Shown: piece by piece, positions 11,388 to 25,094 of the stretch | How the letters are laid out: each line of letters starts with the position of its first letter | Position numbering within the stretch: the stretch's first letter is position 1 | From: Sympetrum striolatum | Taxonomy: Eukaryota > Arthropoda > Insecta > Odonata > Libellulidae | Direction of reading: 5' to 3' | Assembly (NCBI GenBank): GCA_947579665.1 | Contig: OX388348.1 | Location: 6,572,001-6,636,000 of the forward strand | Length of the DNA: 64,000 bases | Position numbers and translations under genes: made by a program | Notes under the pieces: model-generated | The model's database searches: none | What the model was told of the DNA's origin: nothing | The model's input: the letters and a program-made list of their open reading frames with translations, nothing else

Positions 11388-14300
11388 AGAATAAAATTGC
11401 ATAATATACTTATATTGCATTATATTCTATTCTACAAGTTCTGTGTGTTTATAGTTAATTAAATGTCATCTGGGCCACATCTGCTTTCATAGACGTAAGA
11501 GAGAACTTTTTTTAACCGCCATTATCCGAGTATTTTTTGTGAACGGGAACAATGGCGCCTCTCCGTTCACCATAACAACGAGAGTGACTTAATGAGGACG
11601 CATTGCGATATCACAAGAGGATCGAAGTAATCCAATGTCGTCCTATTTTTCGCAGAATACTTTCAGTGATCTTACGCCATTTTGTAATGAGGTCAGCGTG
11701 ATGCGCTGTTGATTTGCTCTGGATTTATTCGTTTCCATTTGAACTCGTAGGTGACTCGTTCTGATCTAAAATAATGAGTGTAAGCAATGATCAAAGACGG
11801 CATGCAGAGTGGGAAAGTTGGCAGAAAAGGCGTCATTGAATCGCTCGACCTTTTCGAACGTCTACCACAACGTCATAGGTCATAAGGTTACACGCGGTTT
11901 ATTTTCTCCGGAAGAATTGAAATTATTTGTTTCAGGTTGATTTCTAACCGGAATCCAGGCAGTTTAAAAAAAAGCATTGTGTCGCAGAATCTACGTGGAA
12001 AAAGTAAATGATAACCTCAGAAAATAATGCTTTCATAGTTATTAACTCTGCATGTATATTGTGCCAAAAATCTATAGTGCAATTTATTGATTATTTAATG
12101 CCCTTATCTTTTATGCTTGTTCTTATTTTCTGGATATTTAACTGGATTGATCTACATTTGTTCGTACTTCTTAAACCCTGACACTATCCCATCGGGTATT
12201 GTGAAGGGCATTTAACAAAAACACTCCGCAATGATTGAGGAATATGATGGCGATATTGCTTCACTATGAGAGGTTAATGCATTCACCACTAGTTTTGAGC
12301 ATCATTCGGTTTAACAGGTATCAAATACCATATTTTCGTATTTCAGTGAGTGTGTTAGACATTACTAAAGATGGAGGAAATCCTCAACTTGGGAATATTT
12401 ATTAGAAAAAATATTCTTAAATGTGAAATGCCTAACTACTGAGGGGAGAAATTCTAACATTTTTAATAAATATTATATTTCAGTTTATACTGTATAGTTA
12501 CTTTTTCCTCTGATTCATGTTTAAGCTTCGAGAGGTTCGATGAATACCTTTAAATTTGCAATAAAATACAAATACAACACAAATTTAATCACTTCTTGGC
12601 TGAAGTTGATTGATGGAGACCTAGTTTTGAATGTTAAATTCACATTATATTAATAAAGAAGAATTTTCGTTTTTAATGACAAATAATAAAATAATTCGAG
12701 ACTAAAGTAGGAAACTATGTTTATCTGTGTAATTCCGTTCCACAAAGTTGGGCAAAGCATATACTCATCAATATTTATTCATTGACTCCTTTTCTGTTAT
12801 TACGCAGATGCTGAAAATGATAGTTGTGATAAATGATGAAATATCAGACCTGTTCTAATGCATTTTATGTTTTTACTTTATAATTAGAAGGTTTTAACTT
12901 CGCAATGTTTGTGCATTTTCGAATTCCTTTAGTTGTGTCCGTGTGTTGCTCTCGCCTGAATTTGCATTTGTGGGAATAATCCTTCTCCAAACGCTTGTCC
13001 CGCTCAAATCTCCATCTGGCCAATAGCAGCTTAAATTCCGTGTCAAGGAATACCAGTTCCACTGTGTTAAAGCGTCAATGACGCAACAGAGGAGTAAAGC
13101 CGTCACTCTGCGAGTCTTAACAGTAGGTAAACACCCGTGTTTAGAGATGGCGCCACCAGATTATCTTGGCTGTCTACACGTCCACGGAGACACCAAGTTA
13201 AATCCGCTGTTTCAAAACCGTTGATGACCGCTGTGAATTATTTGCTGCATTTTAAACGGCGGAAAAGCGCATGCAAATTTGCTGTAATTGCCCAAAGAAG
13301 ATACTGTTTGTGTTTTTTGTGTTATATCGTTTGATAATCTTGTGTAATATCATTCAATCCTTTAATGAGACAAAAGGTTAGGAGTTGGAAAATTCATAGT
13401 TGGAGTTTTATCCATCATTCTATAATTTTTGTTCCGTGATTTTATGAACCCGTTTGGTATATGTGGCGGAATTATGTAATCTACGTACACCCGCATTGAA
13501 TTTTTTATTTAACAAAGGTTAGAGGAAAACTTTAGATCAAGTTTCAGATCTTAAAATAATTAGGGATGAATTTCAAATATAATGCTATTCGTTTTAACTA
13601 TTGTATCGCATATCGTAACGTATATCTGGTTGTTCTACATTTTATAAGGTAATTTCTTAATTAGGGTTATTATTCATAACTATCATCGGGTGCTTTCAAT
13701 CAAAATGTAATTTGCCGCAATCACTTCGTAAATACCTTTTAAAATTGAGGCGCACCACACGATTAAGTCCTCCCTACAAAATGATCAGTGAATTTACAAA
13801 ATATCAGCCTGGTTTACTCAATTTTGAATTGCATAAAATAACAGCCAATTTAAGTAAGGCCTTAAAACTTTTAATTTATAAATAAGTATTAAAATTTTAA
13901 AAATATACCTGAATAATCCAGCACGCATTCGTTTTATTACCAGTAAAATTTTCATTGTTAAACTATACTATAGAGTCAATAACGAGCCGAAGATTTTGAA
14001 CGAGTTTTCTATGTTTTCAATCGTTTTGTAATTCATAGTTGGTAAAGATTTTCTAATTTGATTGCACATACCAATTGAAGTTACTTAAGGTAAGTAATAT
14101 ATTACCATGACTTCTGGATATCAACTTGTCTTGAGTTCTGAAATTAGCTTTTCCTGATATCATCGTTTACCTTAATAGGAAACACTGACTTAACTTTCAT
14201 AACGGTAAAAACTTTACTATAAACATTTTGGCGACAGGAGATGAAAATTCAACCTTTGCTTAAAACTCGGATATCTCAAAATCTTAACAAGTATGACAAT

Positions 14301-15900
14301 GTCGATGAAATCAGCTTGGCCTTTTATTTATAAAAAAAGTAATGACATCCTATTTTTTTATAATCGGAATTACTACAACGAAAACATGAGCCTATTACTT
14401 TTACTCAACTGAAAATATTCCCCTACAAGTTCACCGTCCACTTCGTATTTGTTTATTTATGCACGGGAGCAAACAAAAGAAAAAAGCGTGGCGGTGATAA
14501 ATCCATACTTCCAATTGAAGGCGTTCTGAAAATAGCGTTCCTCTTAGGTCACGAAAGTCGTTTCATTTGAGAGAACGCCACAGATTGTTCGGATCCACAA
14601 ATCGACCGGTTGAGTTATTAACAGCGAAATAGAGAAATTGGGATCCAGGAAATGAATCGGATGAAAGATTGATTACAGCTTTACTTTTTAAGGAGGTGGG
14701 AGACTTAGAAAGATCGCTTTCCCTTAATCCAAATATCTCGCCGATTAACGGTAACTAACGCACTTTGATCTCAAACTCTGAGATCCGGAAAGATCAACGT
14801 TACGAGTCTTTCGGGAAAAAAATTCCTGGATCACTCAAAATAAAATATTCACAGTATACGTGTATCACATTGGACCTTCTCCTATCTGCATGGAATTAAT
14901 CAACTTTTGATTTATTCTACTATAAAATTAAATGTTAACCAATCCATTGAATTAAGTGTATTTTTTTATCGGGTGAATAGTATAAGATAATAAATCCATA
15001 AACGCAAATAATTTATTTTTATAAATTCAGATGGTATAGGACATACAGTCTAGTTGTTTTGATCTCCATAGCAAACCATAATAAGTCTACTAATTGTAAA
15101 ACTGAGGTACGTCTGAAAATTTAAGCTATGAAATTGTGCACATTTACTTAAATTTTTTCAAAAAGGGCGAAATTGAATCAACATCTTTGGATGAAATGAG
15201 AAGAAACAAAAATCATCCGAAAGTGCGAAATTATTTATCTTTTCTGTTCCGCGAAGCGCTTCATCGGCTAATTTATCCTTCATAATACCTTTCACTCATC
15301 GAAAATTCTCATTATAAAATTATTTATTTTCGATTGAATTTTAATCCCAGCAAATAGACTGCCATAGCCTCAATTTCTCTAATGCAAATAGAGTGTATTG
15401 GTGTCCCTGTTATCGCCTAGAACTGGGCCCCGAAACAATCTACTGCAGACAAAAATAGATTATTTGCCGTCATGCTTTAATTAAATACTTGAAGTTAGGG
15501 CTACTATATCTTGAAAATAGAAGAAATATTAATATCTCTCATCACAGATTTATTTACTTTTGGCATAGTCTAAGTCTATAATGGTACGGAATCTGCTGAG
15601 TAATGGTGAATGGTTGCAATGATTTTGGTGTCTCCATATGGAATGCTATGGAAAGTGATACTATCACAGTCGCTGTATGTTTCTACACACGAATGTGAGA
15701 TTAATTAAATTCGAATCCATTTCATCTAATATAAAAAAGGATTTGCTTTAAATGAGTCATTTTAGTTGCGACGATATGAAAGTGTTTATTGTGTAATGTT
15801 ATAAATACATGTTACCGTCTATCTTTGATAGAATAGTATTCAAGTTTAGACGAAAATGGTTGCAAAGTAGGTTTAAAAGCTACTTACGAGCTATAACCAT
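11388..15900. other. AT-rich DNA, one GC-richer patch
   Basis: Nothing firm. A GC-richer patch at about 12,930-13,310 carries overlapping minus-strand ORFs (12,865-13,062 and 12,894-13,106) and a plus-strand ORF (13,137-13,334), all 65-70 codons. They have no recognisable domain and no convincing splice sites. It could be a decayed repeat or a regulatory island. Confidence 0.5.
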
Positions 15901-15924
15901 ATTAATTAATCTAATTTTCTACAT

Positions 15925-16020
15925 GTTTTCTCATTAACATTCTATTCCTTCTCTTTACAGGTAAGATTGGATCTAATTTTGGGACGTTCCGATCGAGATA
16001 TTGTTTTTACGAACGTGAGT
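15925..16020 (+). promoter_or_regulatory. Candidate recursive-splice site and 54-nt RS exon
   Basis: A pyrimidine-rich tract (TTCTATTCCTTCTCTTTACAG, here split as TTCTATTCC and TTCTCTTTACAG) ends at 15,960 and is followed at once by GTAAGA. This gives the juxtaposed acceptor-donor (AG|GTAAG) known from recursive splicing in long insect introns. A possible branch point CATTAAC lies some 25-30 nt upstream. A second donor, AAC|GTGAGT, falls at 16,014/16,015, so the intervening 15,961-16,014 is exactly 54 nt (18 codons). It is open in two of three frames. It could instead be an ordinary micro-exon. Either reading places this part of the window inside a plus-strand transcription unit. Splice signals arise by chance, so RNA evidence is needed. 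Confidence 0.45.
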
Positions 16021-17989
16021 ATTTACATTTTAAGGAAATTCCCTTACTTCGCTCAGGCCCTTTGCATTTGATCATATTTATGTCGATAGTCAATATGATT
16101 GCTTTCTAAATCTGCTAAAGCACTGATTAGTTAACTTTTCTCTTATTTCGAGCCTAAAGGGAAGATACGATGGCCAAACTTTACATTGACTAAAATCTCA
16201 CGCGCCAGCAGTAAAACGAGGAAATGGGCTCGGAAGGTATTCTGCCAAGTTGTACACGTATAAATATATGAGGGAGGGAATGCGCGGTTGGACTGTTAGC
16301 ACTCCTTTTGCGTCCTCCTTAATTAGCGTGATATTCCTCGTGAAAAGTGTCTGGCTGAAGCCCTTCTTATTCTTTTATAAGGAAATATGTTCATTTCCCA
16401 AGTCATCCGCGTAGGAAGTTTCTCAGAGGCTTTAAGAGCGTAACTAGTGTATCCCTTTAAATATTTCTTTTCTGTTTCTCTTCTATATGCTCGTTTCAAC
16501 CTCTAATGTGATCTATCTTCATATAAATAAGTGATGGAAGTAAATTTTACAAGAAAAATGTCATGAGAGTCTAATAGTCTAACTCTATTCGTGTTAATGA
16601 TATAAACGATATCTTACGTATGCCATCTTCGAAGAGTCTGTGAGTTCCTTACGTTTTGATTAAACAAACGTTTATAGAATTTTGGATAATTAACCTCTTC
16701 ATGAGTGGAAAATGACGTAATCGGGTGTCTGAAATAGAAACATATCTTCGAAAATTTATGTAAATGTTACTCGTTGTTTTGGGTTTATTATCTGACGGTA
16801 ACGAAGCTAATCACTCAAACCACCCATTAGTAAATCACTAACCTTTAAACCTAAGATCAACGGACTACTATCTAACCTTGTTCTCGTTGATTCCCACTCC
16901 ACCATCCCATCATGAGAGAATCGTCCCTCAATCTAGTTTCTCAAACTATTTCAGCATCGTATGATGATGTATATCGAATTAAAAAGTATTTATTATTGTA
17001 TCAGTAATAAGAAAGAAATACAACGTACGACAATTGTACGTTTTGAGTTTAACCAACACGGGTTTAACCTTTTCCTCCTGATTCCATAGAATAGTACCTG
17101 TTGGAATAGTACACTTAGTTTAATAGTAAATAGCCTTTCTTTCAATTTATTATGATGGAGTTCCAAAAACGACGCCATTCACCGTGGAATAAACATTATT
17201 GTATCATTAATGTATAGAAGACTAAGAAGCAATAAAGATAATAAGCCAGCACTAGCTACCAGCATAGTTAATAATTAAAACACTTTCACAAGAAAGAAAG
17301 ATCAACCATCGAGTAAAGGAAGAGGGGATCGCAGTGCAGAGATTTAGTTGTTGCTGTTAGTTTTTTTAATTATAAAACTTAATATTCTAAATTTCCAATG
17401 CAGTGATGATTTTCCTGGATATATCGGTTTTGTAATTGTATTCAGATTTTTTTCTATCTCACCGGCATCTCGCGATCTGCTAAGAAAGCTTAAAAGACTA
17501 TTTTAAGCAAATTCTTCAAAATATACTTGAAACTTAAAACTGCACTTATTTACGAATCAAACTGGCCATTTAAATCATTTTGCGTTTTTTCAGCAACTTT
17601 TTTTTTTAGTTAACCTTTTTTTTAGTCTCTAAGACTAATCCGCGGCATTAGGAAAAAGGGGTGTTTTTATTTCTGGAAATAGATGGCAAATATGTTTATG
17701 CCGTACAATAAATTATATATTAGAATTTAACCAGGAGAATTGTTACAGGTAAAGAGGATATTTTCAGGATCAAAATGAGAGCAGGTGTCAACCTTAATCT
17801 ATTTGACATGATCGTTGATAAAGTTCAGGCAAATCGTACTGAATTCAGATTATTGGCTGAGACGGAATTTGTCAATGCCGCATTGTTTTTATATCTCTCC
17901 ACCATCTAAGGTTTCACTACTTTTAGATCCTACCACAATGTTATTTGTATTTCAACTTTCTATGTTAAATGTCAAGGGAAACGGAAGAA
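16021..17989. other. AT-rich DNA without recognisable gene
   Basis: No recognisable element. A weak ACAG|GTAAAG at about 17,750 lacks a pyrimidine tract and is not considered a splice site. Confidence 0.55.
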
Positions 17990-18159
17990 TTAGTCAATTG
18001 GGAAGCGGTTGCGTACTATATGTGCGCATTGCCTCCCTGCAGCTCAATGATTTCCTTGGGCGCTTGTGTTTTCTTAACAGGAATCGGTTTCTTCTTCGGT
18101 TTATCCCCGGCGTCATCTGCGTCGGCGAAAGGTGTTTCGGAAAGCGCTGTTTCGAAGAC
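17990..18159 (-). CDS. Possible minus-strand terminal exon, unknown protein
   Basis: On the minus strand a very strong pyrimidine tract (about 18,160-18,195) ends in TTTTGAG at 18,160, followed by 55 open codons to a TAA at 17,990-17,992. The peptide has a protein-like composition: an acidic stretch (ADADDAGD), then a Lys/Pro-rich stretch (KPKKKPIPVKK), then APKEIIELQGG. The frame stays open upstream of the putative acceptor too. The patch is GC-richer than its surroundings. The acceptor is GAG and not the preferred CAG, no partner exon was found, and the plus strand also carries overlapping ORFs of 129 and 81 codons. I do not recognise the product; it may be chance. Confidence 0.25.
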
Positions 18160-18715
18160 CTCAAAAGGAATGGCGAAAAGAGAAGGCAAAGGGGAAATAA
18201 TTAGAGAAGCATGACCACGGAGTGAAAATTTAACCGGTTGAGCGAGATCGATAGCGGAAATGGCCGCGGCTCTTTACTATGCGAGTTAAGAGAGGTAATT
18301 GACTAACTTTCAAACTCAGCTGCCTTTTTTAATGAAAGCCGAAAAAAGATTAATTCTGCGGCTGAATGGGTTCCCCCCGACAAAAAAATCAAAGGTTTCA
18401 TCGTGGAGGATATTTTAAGGTCTGGAGATATTTTAATCCGAAGTGACGGTTAACCAGTGAAATATTATAGTTCCGACGTTCTGGCTTTTACTTGCTGTAC
18501 ATAGGAACGGATGGAAATGGAATTAGCCGAGAGAATGAAATAGAAATAAAACAGCCGTATTCCATTAGTAATCGTTATCGATTTAATTAGACTTTTTATT
18601 TAAATATCCACGAGCCATACGAAGAGGTAATTTCAGACTCGTAACGAGTCAGCACAGAAATAAAAGGGTACAAAAAATCCGTTATTTCGTAGCTTTCCAT
18701 AATAAAGAAAATCAC
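18160..18715. other. No recognisable feature
   Basis: This contains the pyrimidine tract of the candidate exon on the minus strand and otherwise unremarkable sequence. Confidence 0.5.
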
Positions 18716-18843
18716 AACTTTCACCCGTTACCACAAATTAAAATCACACACGGCCGATGACGATACGAGGCGACGTAACGAAGGTCATGTGTAATTAAAA
18801 TTAAATTAAAATTAATTAAAATTTGTGGTAACTGGTGAAAGTT
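18716..18843. repeat. 128-bp inverted-repeat (hairpin) element
   Basis: The left arm 18,716-18,739 and right arm 18,820-18,843 are inverted copies of each other at 23 of 24 bases (AACTTTCACC[C/A]GTTACC core). Pairing extends loosely inward through TTAAAATCACACA and TGTGTAATTAAAA. The right half contains an ATTAAA-rich run (18,793-18,820). There is no coding capacity and no clear target duplication. It is probably a MITE or foldback remnant. Confidence 0.6.
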
Positions 18844-21800
18844 ATTTTTATACTCTCTGCTAGGAAATACATAATTGTATATGTCAATAATGAGGTTAAG
18901 ACTGGTTTGAAAATTCGATATTAGACTTGGGGCAACTCAAGCCTTTTGCCTTTGATTCACATTCATGTTTTAGTCAAAGAAGGGGAGGTTTTTTAAATCT
19001 GTATTTAGCACAAACTCAAGTTGTGCTAAACTCGTATCATTCACTCTTCTCTATGCTCGGAGTACCAATAGAAAGGTAGAAAGATGCCGTCTGCTTGCGT
19101 TTGGTTGTTTGGTTCATTATTCAAAGTCTGAAAAGGGACTCTTTATAATGCAGCCTCCCAATTCAACCTCCACAGGAGTACTTGCAAAATATTAGGAACG
19201 AAATATTTCTTATTTAAGGAGAATGAATATATGATGAAATCATTTAAATCAGGAATGAAGGTGGGATTTTCTTTATTAAAGTCATCGAATTCTTGTTTTA
19301 GCAAGTAAATTATGATTATATCTTGCGTTTGTTCACTGGGAAAGATCTGGTTACAAATTCTATTCTGTTGACTAAACAGTAGAGAGTTGAAGTTCTGTAC
19401 TCGGGATATGTGGCGTTCAAAATCAGCTCTCGATAAATGCATTTCTTTAGTTCTGGTGATATCAGTATAAATAAAAATCAAATAAAACTAGGAAGAATTA
19501 TGAGCAAATTTCATTATTTTACTGACGATATGATTACACTGTGATTTTTAAGTTATCAGCAAAATCTGCTGGGCCACAAAATAAATTGCAATATTTAGAA
19601 GATACGAAATCGGTTTTCAATCTTGTCGTTCCTTAATAATGACTCTAATCAGGCTGTATATTTTTATATGTATTCATTGTTGTTTAATTTTGTGATTTTA
19701 ATTAGTTCCCAATACCTTATTTAAAACTGTTTCGAATTTTCTGTTCTTCCCATTTGATCACACATATTTCGTCGCTCCATTTATCAATGTTGAGACTTTT
19801 CTGGCGCTAAATCACCTTAAAGTGATTAAATAAAAGGGAAACTCAAATTTTGAGTGATACATTTCGAGCAATCTCTCCTGCCAATCGCATTCGACGCTGA
19901 GGATCCCTTTAATAAGAAAGATGCGAAATTCTAACCAAGTCGCGAATATGAACTTTGCTCATTCTTCCCTTATTTAAGGAAAAAATGATAAGGCACTTTT
20001 CGAGGGGCGAAGAATCTCATTCAAGAATAAACGATAATGACGAAAAAATAACAACAATTCTAGCGGAGAGCGAGGGAAGAAAGAATAAAAAGAGTTTCCG
20101 CTGGCAGACTTAGTCGTAGGCATAAGGATCGCGGGTCCCAATTAAGACGTTAACAAGAAAGGACTTTTGGATGGAAGTTTCTTACCCCTCTCCAACGTAA
20201 ACCCATTCAGCTCCGTCAGCCCATCGTCCTTTTCAGTTAATTATTGAGATGTCGCATCTCTTCTCAATTAGAACTTAAAGACCTCCTCCTTCCCTAAGAT
20301 TGTCTCGAAACCAACTCCTCCATTCGTCATACGAAAAACGATGAAAAGGGAGGAATCTTCTTTCCTTTCTCTTCGCCACCTCAATAACCGCTTAGAGTCA
20401 ACTGAGATGAAAATTCCTCCGACCGATGATTAAATGAACTCAAACACGTTTTCTCCACCCATCTCTTGACATCTCTCGGGGAATTGTAACCTTTTCTTTG
20501 CCTCCAAACTTCTTCGGAGGGAAAAACTTTTGCTCCGACGTATCCCCGTGTATGTGGGCGTGTGCATCGAACAAGATAAGATGCGAATCAAATAAGAATG
20601 GAGCTCAGGGTGATAGCGGTTAATTATCTCCCTTTTAACGAAGTTGTTTCTCAGTTAGTTTGTCGGGAGAGTTTTCCGCTGGAAAATTCCAGGACGGGAG
20701 TAGGTTTTTGAAGGTGGAAAACCGGAGGGAATTCCCGCGCTTTATCGCGCATCTATTTTACGGCTTTCGTATTTTCGCGGCGCCTCGTTATTTTTTCGGC
20801 AGTCATTACGCGGTGCAGCCCTCGAATAGGCGCTCTCAAGATGTCGGAGCTCTTTAACGATCTTTTATTAACTCGCGAGGATTTTGATCTCAAAGCGGGA
20901 AATTCTTTGGGCGTTTGGAAGGCGGTGGTGGAACGGAATGTTTCGGAGCGAAAGCAATTTCATAGCGAAGACGAGTAAATCTACGCCACGGAATTGAATT
21001 ATTATTTGCTCAACTTTGCCCTCATGACCGAACCTCGCCGCTGAACTCGCGCTTTCATTTTTGAAGAGCGTGTTAACGCGATGTAAGAGCGGTGTTCCTT
21101 ATGCAACTGTGGGAAATTTGGGAGGAACAGACACACGCACAAGTATATCAGCGAATCACAATTAGAGTCAGGCTAATACAGAGAAATGGAGGACACTCTA
21201 TTTTATTTCTCTATCTAGTGATAAGGGTGTTTATTTACAAAGAAAGAATGTAAGTCACAAGTTAATATTTAAAATTTATAACTTTTTGCTAAAAATCCAT
21301 TCTTAAATACTTTACAATAGAATCTAATACAATTGAGGATCCTAATTGCATAATTTTAATTAAAATCTTATGGCATATTCATTTTTAATGCTTGAAAGAT
21401 TATATAGCGTCAGAGCAGTGCCAGATAATAAATACCCTACCATGAAGAACCCAAAATCTGCTACATTATTGTATGAGGTAGCGTCAAATGTTTTATTGGT
21501 AACTATTGGGAAGAGGTAAATGCTATACCAGGAGGAGGTTCCATCTATGAATATTTATACGGCATTGTTGACTTTCCACGAGAAACCTTTATTCAGACCA
21601 CAGATAAACTGAGCATTAGTGAATGCTTGGGTTCTCAAAAACTATTTGAATAGTGGTCGTAGAGGATCCCCCTATGAGGACATGAAATTTTAAATTGGCA
21701 TCGTTCTTTCTAATATTCCAAACATGGAGTATTCACCAAGAATTCGTTCAAGTGTTTTACAACTTTTCTAAATCCCTATCTCGCTGTTCCCGTTTGCATA

Positions 21801-24800
21801 ACGCTCTTTGTCGTGATCACAACTACAACGACGGATGTTCACGATGGATTTACTTAGCAGTGAAAAAAGTCATTAAACAGCAATAATTCACGACGCGTAT
21901 AACACCCTCGCACTTGTTCTATGCGTGTAAACTTTTACGAGTTTCACTACGTTATTTTGCCTCTATTTCCGGAAGTGCTGCGAAGGCAAGAAAACAAATA
22001 TCTCGAGGAATGCAAATATTGACTTCTCTTAGGCTGCTATGACTCGGGATTTCTTTCATCAACTTGATATTTTGCTCGATTGTTTTTGCATTTTTATAAG
22101 CTACAATTAAGGCAACTCTGAGAATAATCTGTTGGAAAAGTGAAGCAATATCTGAACATTATGAAACATCCTACCGACGTTAACCAACGCCATAGATAAA
22201 TAACATTAGAGGAATAAAAATTAATATGATATGACCAAGCTCTACTGTGTGGAAGGGAGCCATACTAAATAAAATAAAAACACTTCCGCAGAATGTATTT
22301 TTTTGAATGGCGAGTAGTTTCGTCCTGAAGATTTGGATGTATCGAGTTGAAATATTCTTTTAAAATGCATTAATTAAATCTTTAAAGTATGTTATAATTT
22401 AATATAAGTTAAGTTTTTATATTATAGAACTTAATTAAAGTTCAATAATAAAAATGTTATAGGAAAATTACAAATTTGGGTTCAATTATGTCTTTCCACA
22501 ACATCTCGGCCGCATCGATAGATTATAAACTATTCAAAGTTATGCCACGGTATTATATTTAATATTCGTGGAATAAGTGTATTTAATAGTGATTGATATA
22601 GTTTGCAATTCAATATAGGGTGTTATATTACGCAGCTTGTATACATTTCTCTGTTACTCTGATTTTTCATACCTTCACCCTCTATCGTGTTTCCCATGAT
22701 ATTAGAATCGCAATAGTATTGGCGCTGATGCTATGCTAGCAAACTAACCTGACTCAGATTGAATTGATTGCTTGAAGGTAAGCTATACAGTGGCCGAGCA
22801 AGAGCTTGCTCGTTTTTAACAATTTTTTTCTTATATAAGTAAAAAAGGCATATTTAAAATGAGGCATCAGATCGATTTGTCGACCCTCGAGCTTTTTATC
22901 GTCTTCAAAAAAATGTCCTCCGCACAATCGAATTCCAGGGATGTTTTTCTCTCTTTCTTCGAATAACTAATTCGTTTCCGATTCCTCCCCACTTGCTAAC
23001 GGATCGCCCGTCAAAGAACGTCCACTCTTCTTTCGAATCGAGCCCAATAAAGTGGATTAATTCCTTACAGGACAATGGAAGCGCATCCGCGGATAACCGA
23101 TCCTAAAACCGCCTCATTCTTTTCCCTCCGAGGACAAGTGACGCGGGAGCATTAATATTTTCCCTTCCATTACGGGGGTCCGACATTTAATAAATTCGTC
23201 ATTCTTAAATTTTTTCCTCGGACGAGAAAGGGGCAAAGGCTTAAGGGAAGGAAAGATGGACTTAAGGAGGGGGTGTCCTGAGGGAGAAAGAAGATTGGGT
23301 GGGGTCAATGGAGGCCTTTGTTTCCGGGAGTGAGTGGTTGTCATCCTTGGAAGGTCGCAACCAACTAGGTGCTCTCGGAACTGGATGACAGACCAAAATG
23401 ATATTATTACCGTCTAAATTGCTTTCTATTTTTGACACACACCGGCTTACATCTGCATTCCTCATTTCGAAGCCACCTATTGGCATGGGGTACCTAAGTC
23501 ACTAAGTATACCAAATATTTTCTTCTTTCATTGAAATGTCTTCACTTAGTAAAGAGTTTGATTGCTTCAAAGGAATCGTCCTGTGCTCTCGCATCTGTTT
23601 CGTTACAGAATCCAACATAACATTAAGTCTCGTCACTCACTTATTTTTAACTATTTGTTTTTTTAAGAAAGCACATTATTTGCCCCGTATATTCAGAGTA
23701 TTAATCTCGTTTCAAATTAACAGTTATTAACACATTATATTCTGAATTAATATTTTGCACTACGCTGCTGAGGCTTGAGAAAAAGAGTATCCTATTATCT
23801 AGCATTATCTAAAGATTGTAAAGAGGAATTTTCGTGGTTAACATTGTGTAAAATAAAGTGCTCGTTCATCCTCTTGAAAGTGAAATTAAACTACGCTATA
23901 AACTCGTATATCACTAATTGTAGACAGTACACTTCGTTCGTTAAGCACAAAATATTATTCAAAGTACGATTCAGTGAGTTGACAACGGATCAATTTCTGA
24001 TTTAGTGAAATCAAAAAGTTGATGGAGAAAATGCTTCGAGAATTATTTTTAGCTGTCTCCGAATTTCGAATGATAAGATTTAAATACAATTCTCATATTT
24101 TAAAATCGCAATTTTATTCTAAAGTAACGCATTCAATGCGTAATTTGTTGGCAAAAGACCCTCATCTGACTGTGTCATTGTTTCATCATCATTTTATTCT
24201 GTATCTGTAGATTTACGACAGTATGTGTGTGTATACCATGTAATGCAAATCAACATTTGAGCACTCACCTTTCATAGAAATTAACTGTAGCATTGAAAAT
24301 ATATTAGGGATAAATTTATTATCTTCTTTTTTATTTCTATACCTGTCCACTTGGTATTATAAGCGTTTGATTTGAAAGACCCTAGTTCTTCACAGGTCGA
24401 TAAGCGCTGAAAATAGAGCAAGCGACTGCGATTGGCTAAGAATTTTCTCCTCTGAAAATAGCTGCCCGATTGGGTTTTTCGGCGAAATACGAAGAATAAA
24501 AAATATGGCTGGAAATGATAGTGTGAGGGCGATAGGGTTTCCGAAGAATCACAAGAAGGGAATAATAAATTAGAAAAGTTGGAAAATGAGGAAAACAGAG
24601 AAAAAACGTTAATGAAAAGGGAAAAGAAGCTTAAGGGGAGAGGGAATGATTCACGGCGGAGGAGAAGAAGACGATGTTCGCGCGAATTTAAAGGGACCGA
24701 CTGTAATCGATACAGAAAATTTCAAAGACTAGCTTGTTATAGAAATTTCTAAAGGCACGTTGAATTATGGCCTTGCCTTCCCAACTTCATTTACATCAAA

Positions 24801-25094
24801 GATTAAACTTTTTTAAATGATTTTAATGATTTTGGATTTGCTCGCTCAGAAAGGAAGTGATAAACAATGGGGTATGCCAAAACAAGGAAAAAGTATGGGA
24901 AGACTAATTATTTTTCATAAGCGAAAAAATAATTACGTTAAAAGAAACCTCGACCTTAAGAAATAATGATTTTCTTCCATTGAACGTCTTATAAAATACA
25001 ATGCAAAATGGTGTAAACTGTAATTTTATGTTAAAAAGGAGAGTAAATATTTATAATTGAAGTAACTACGATATATAACCCAGAAGAAGGTAAG
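18844..25094. other. Long stretch without recognisable gene
   Basis: GC-richer islands occur near 20,100-21,100 and 22,900-23,350, and a purine-rich run at about 24,530-24,680. The ORFs here (for example 19,143-19,481 minus, 112 codons) have no recognisable domain and no coherent exon structure. The GC-rich islands could be regulatory, but nothing in the sequence alone shows it. Confidence 0.5.

Noticed and set aside
12865..13334. Gene fragment in the GC-richer patch near 13 kb
   Set aside because: Three overlapping ORFs of 65-70 codons in different frames and strands, no family resemblance and no splice-site pair.
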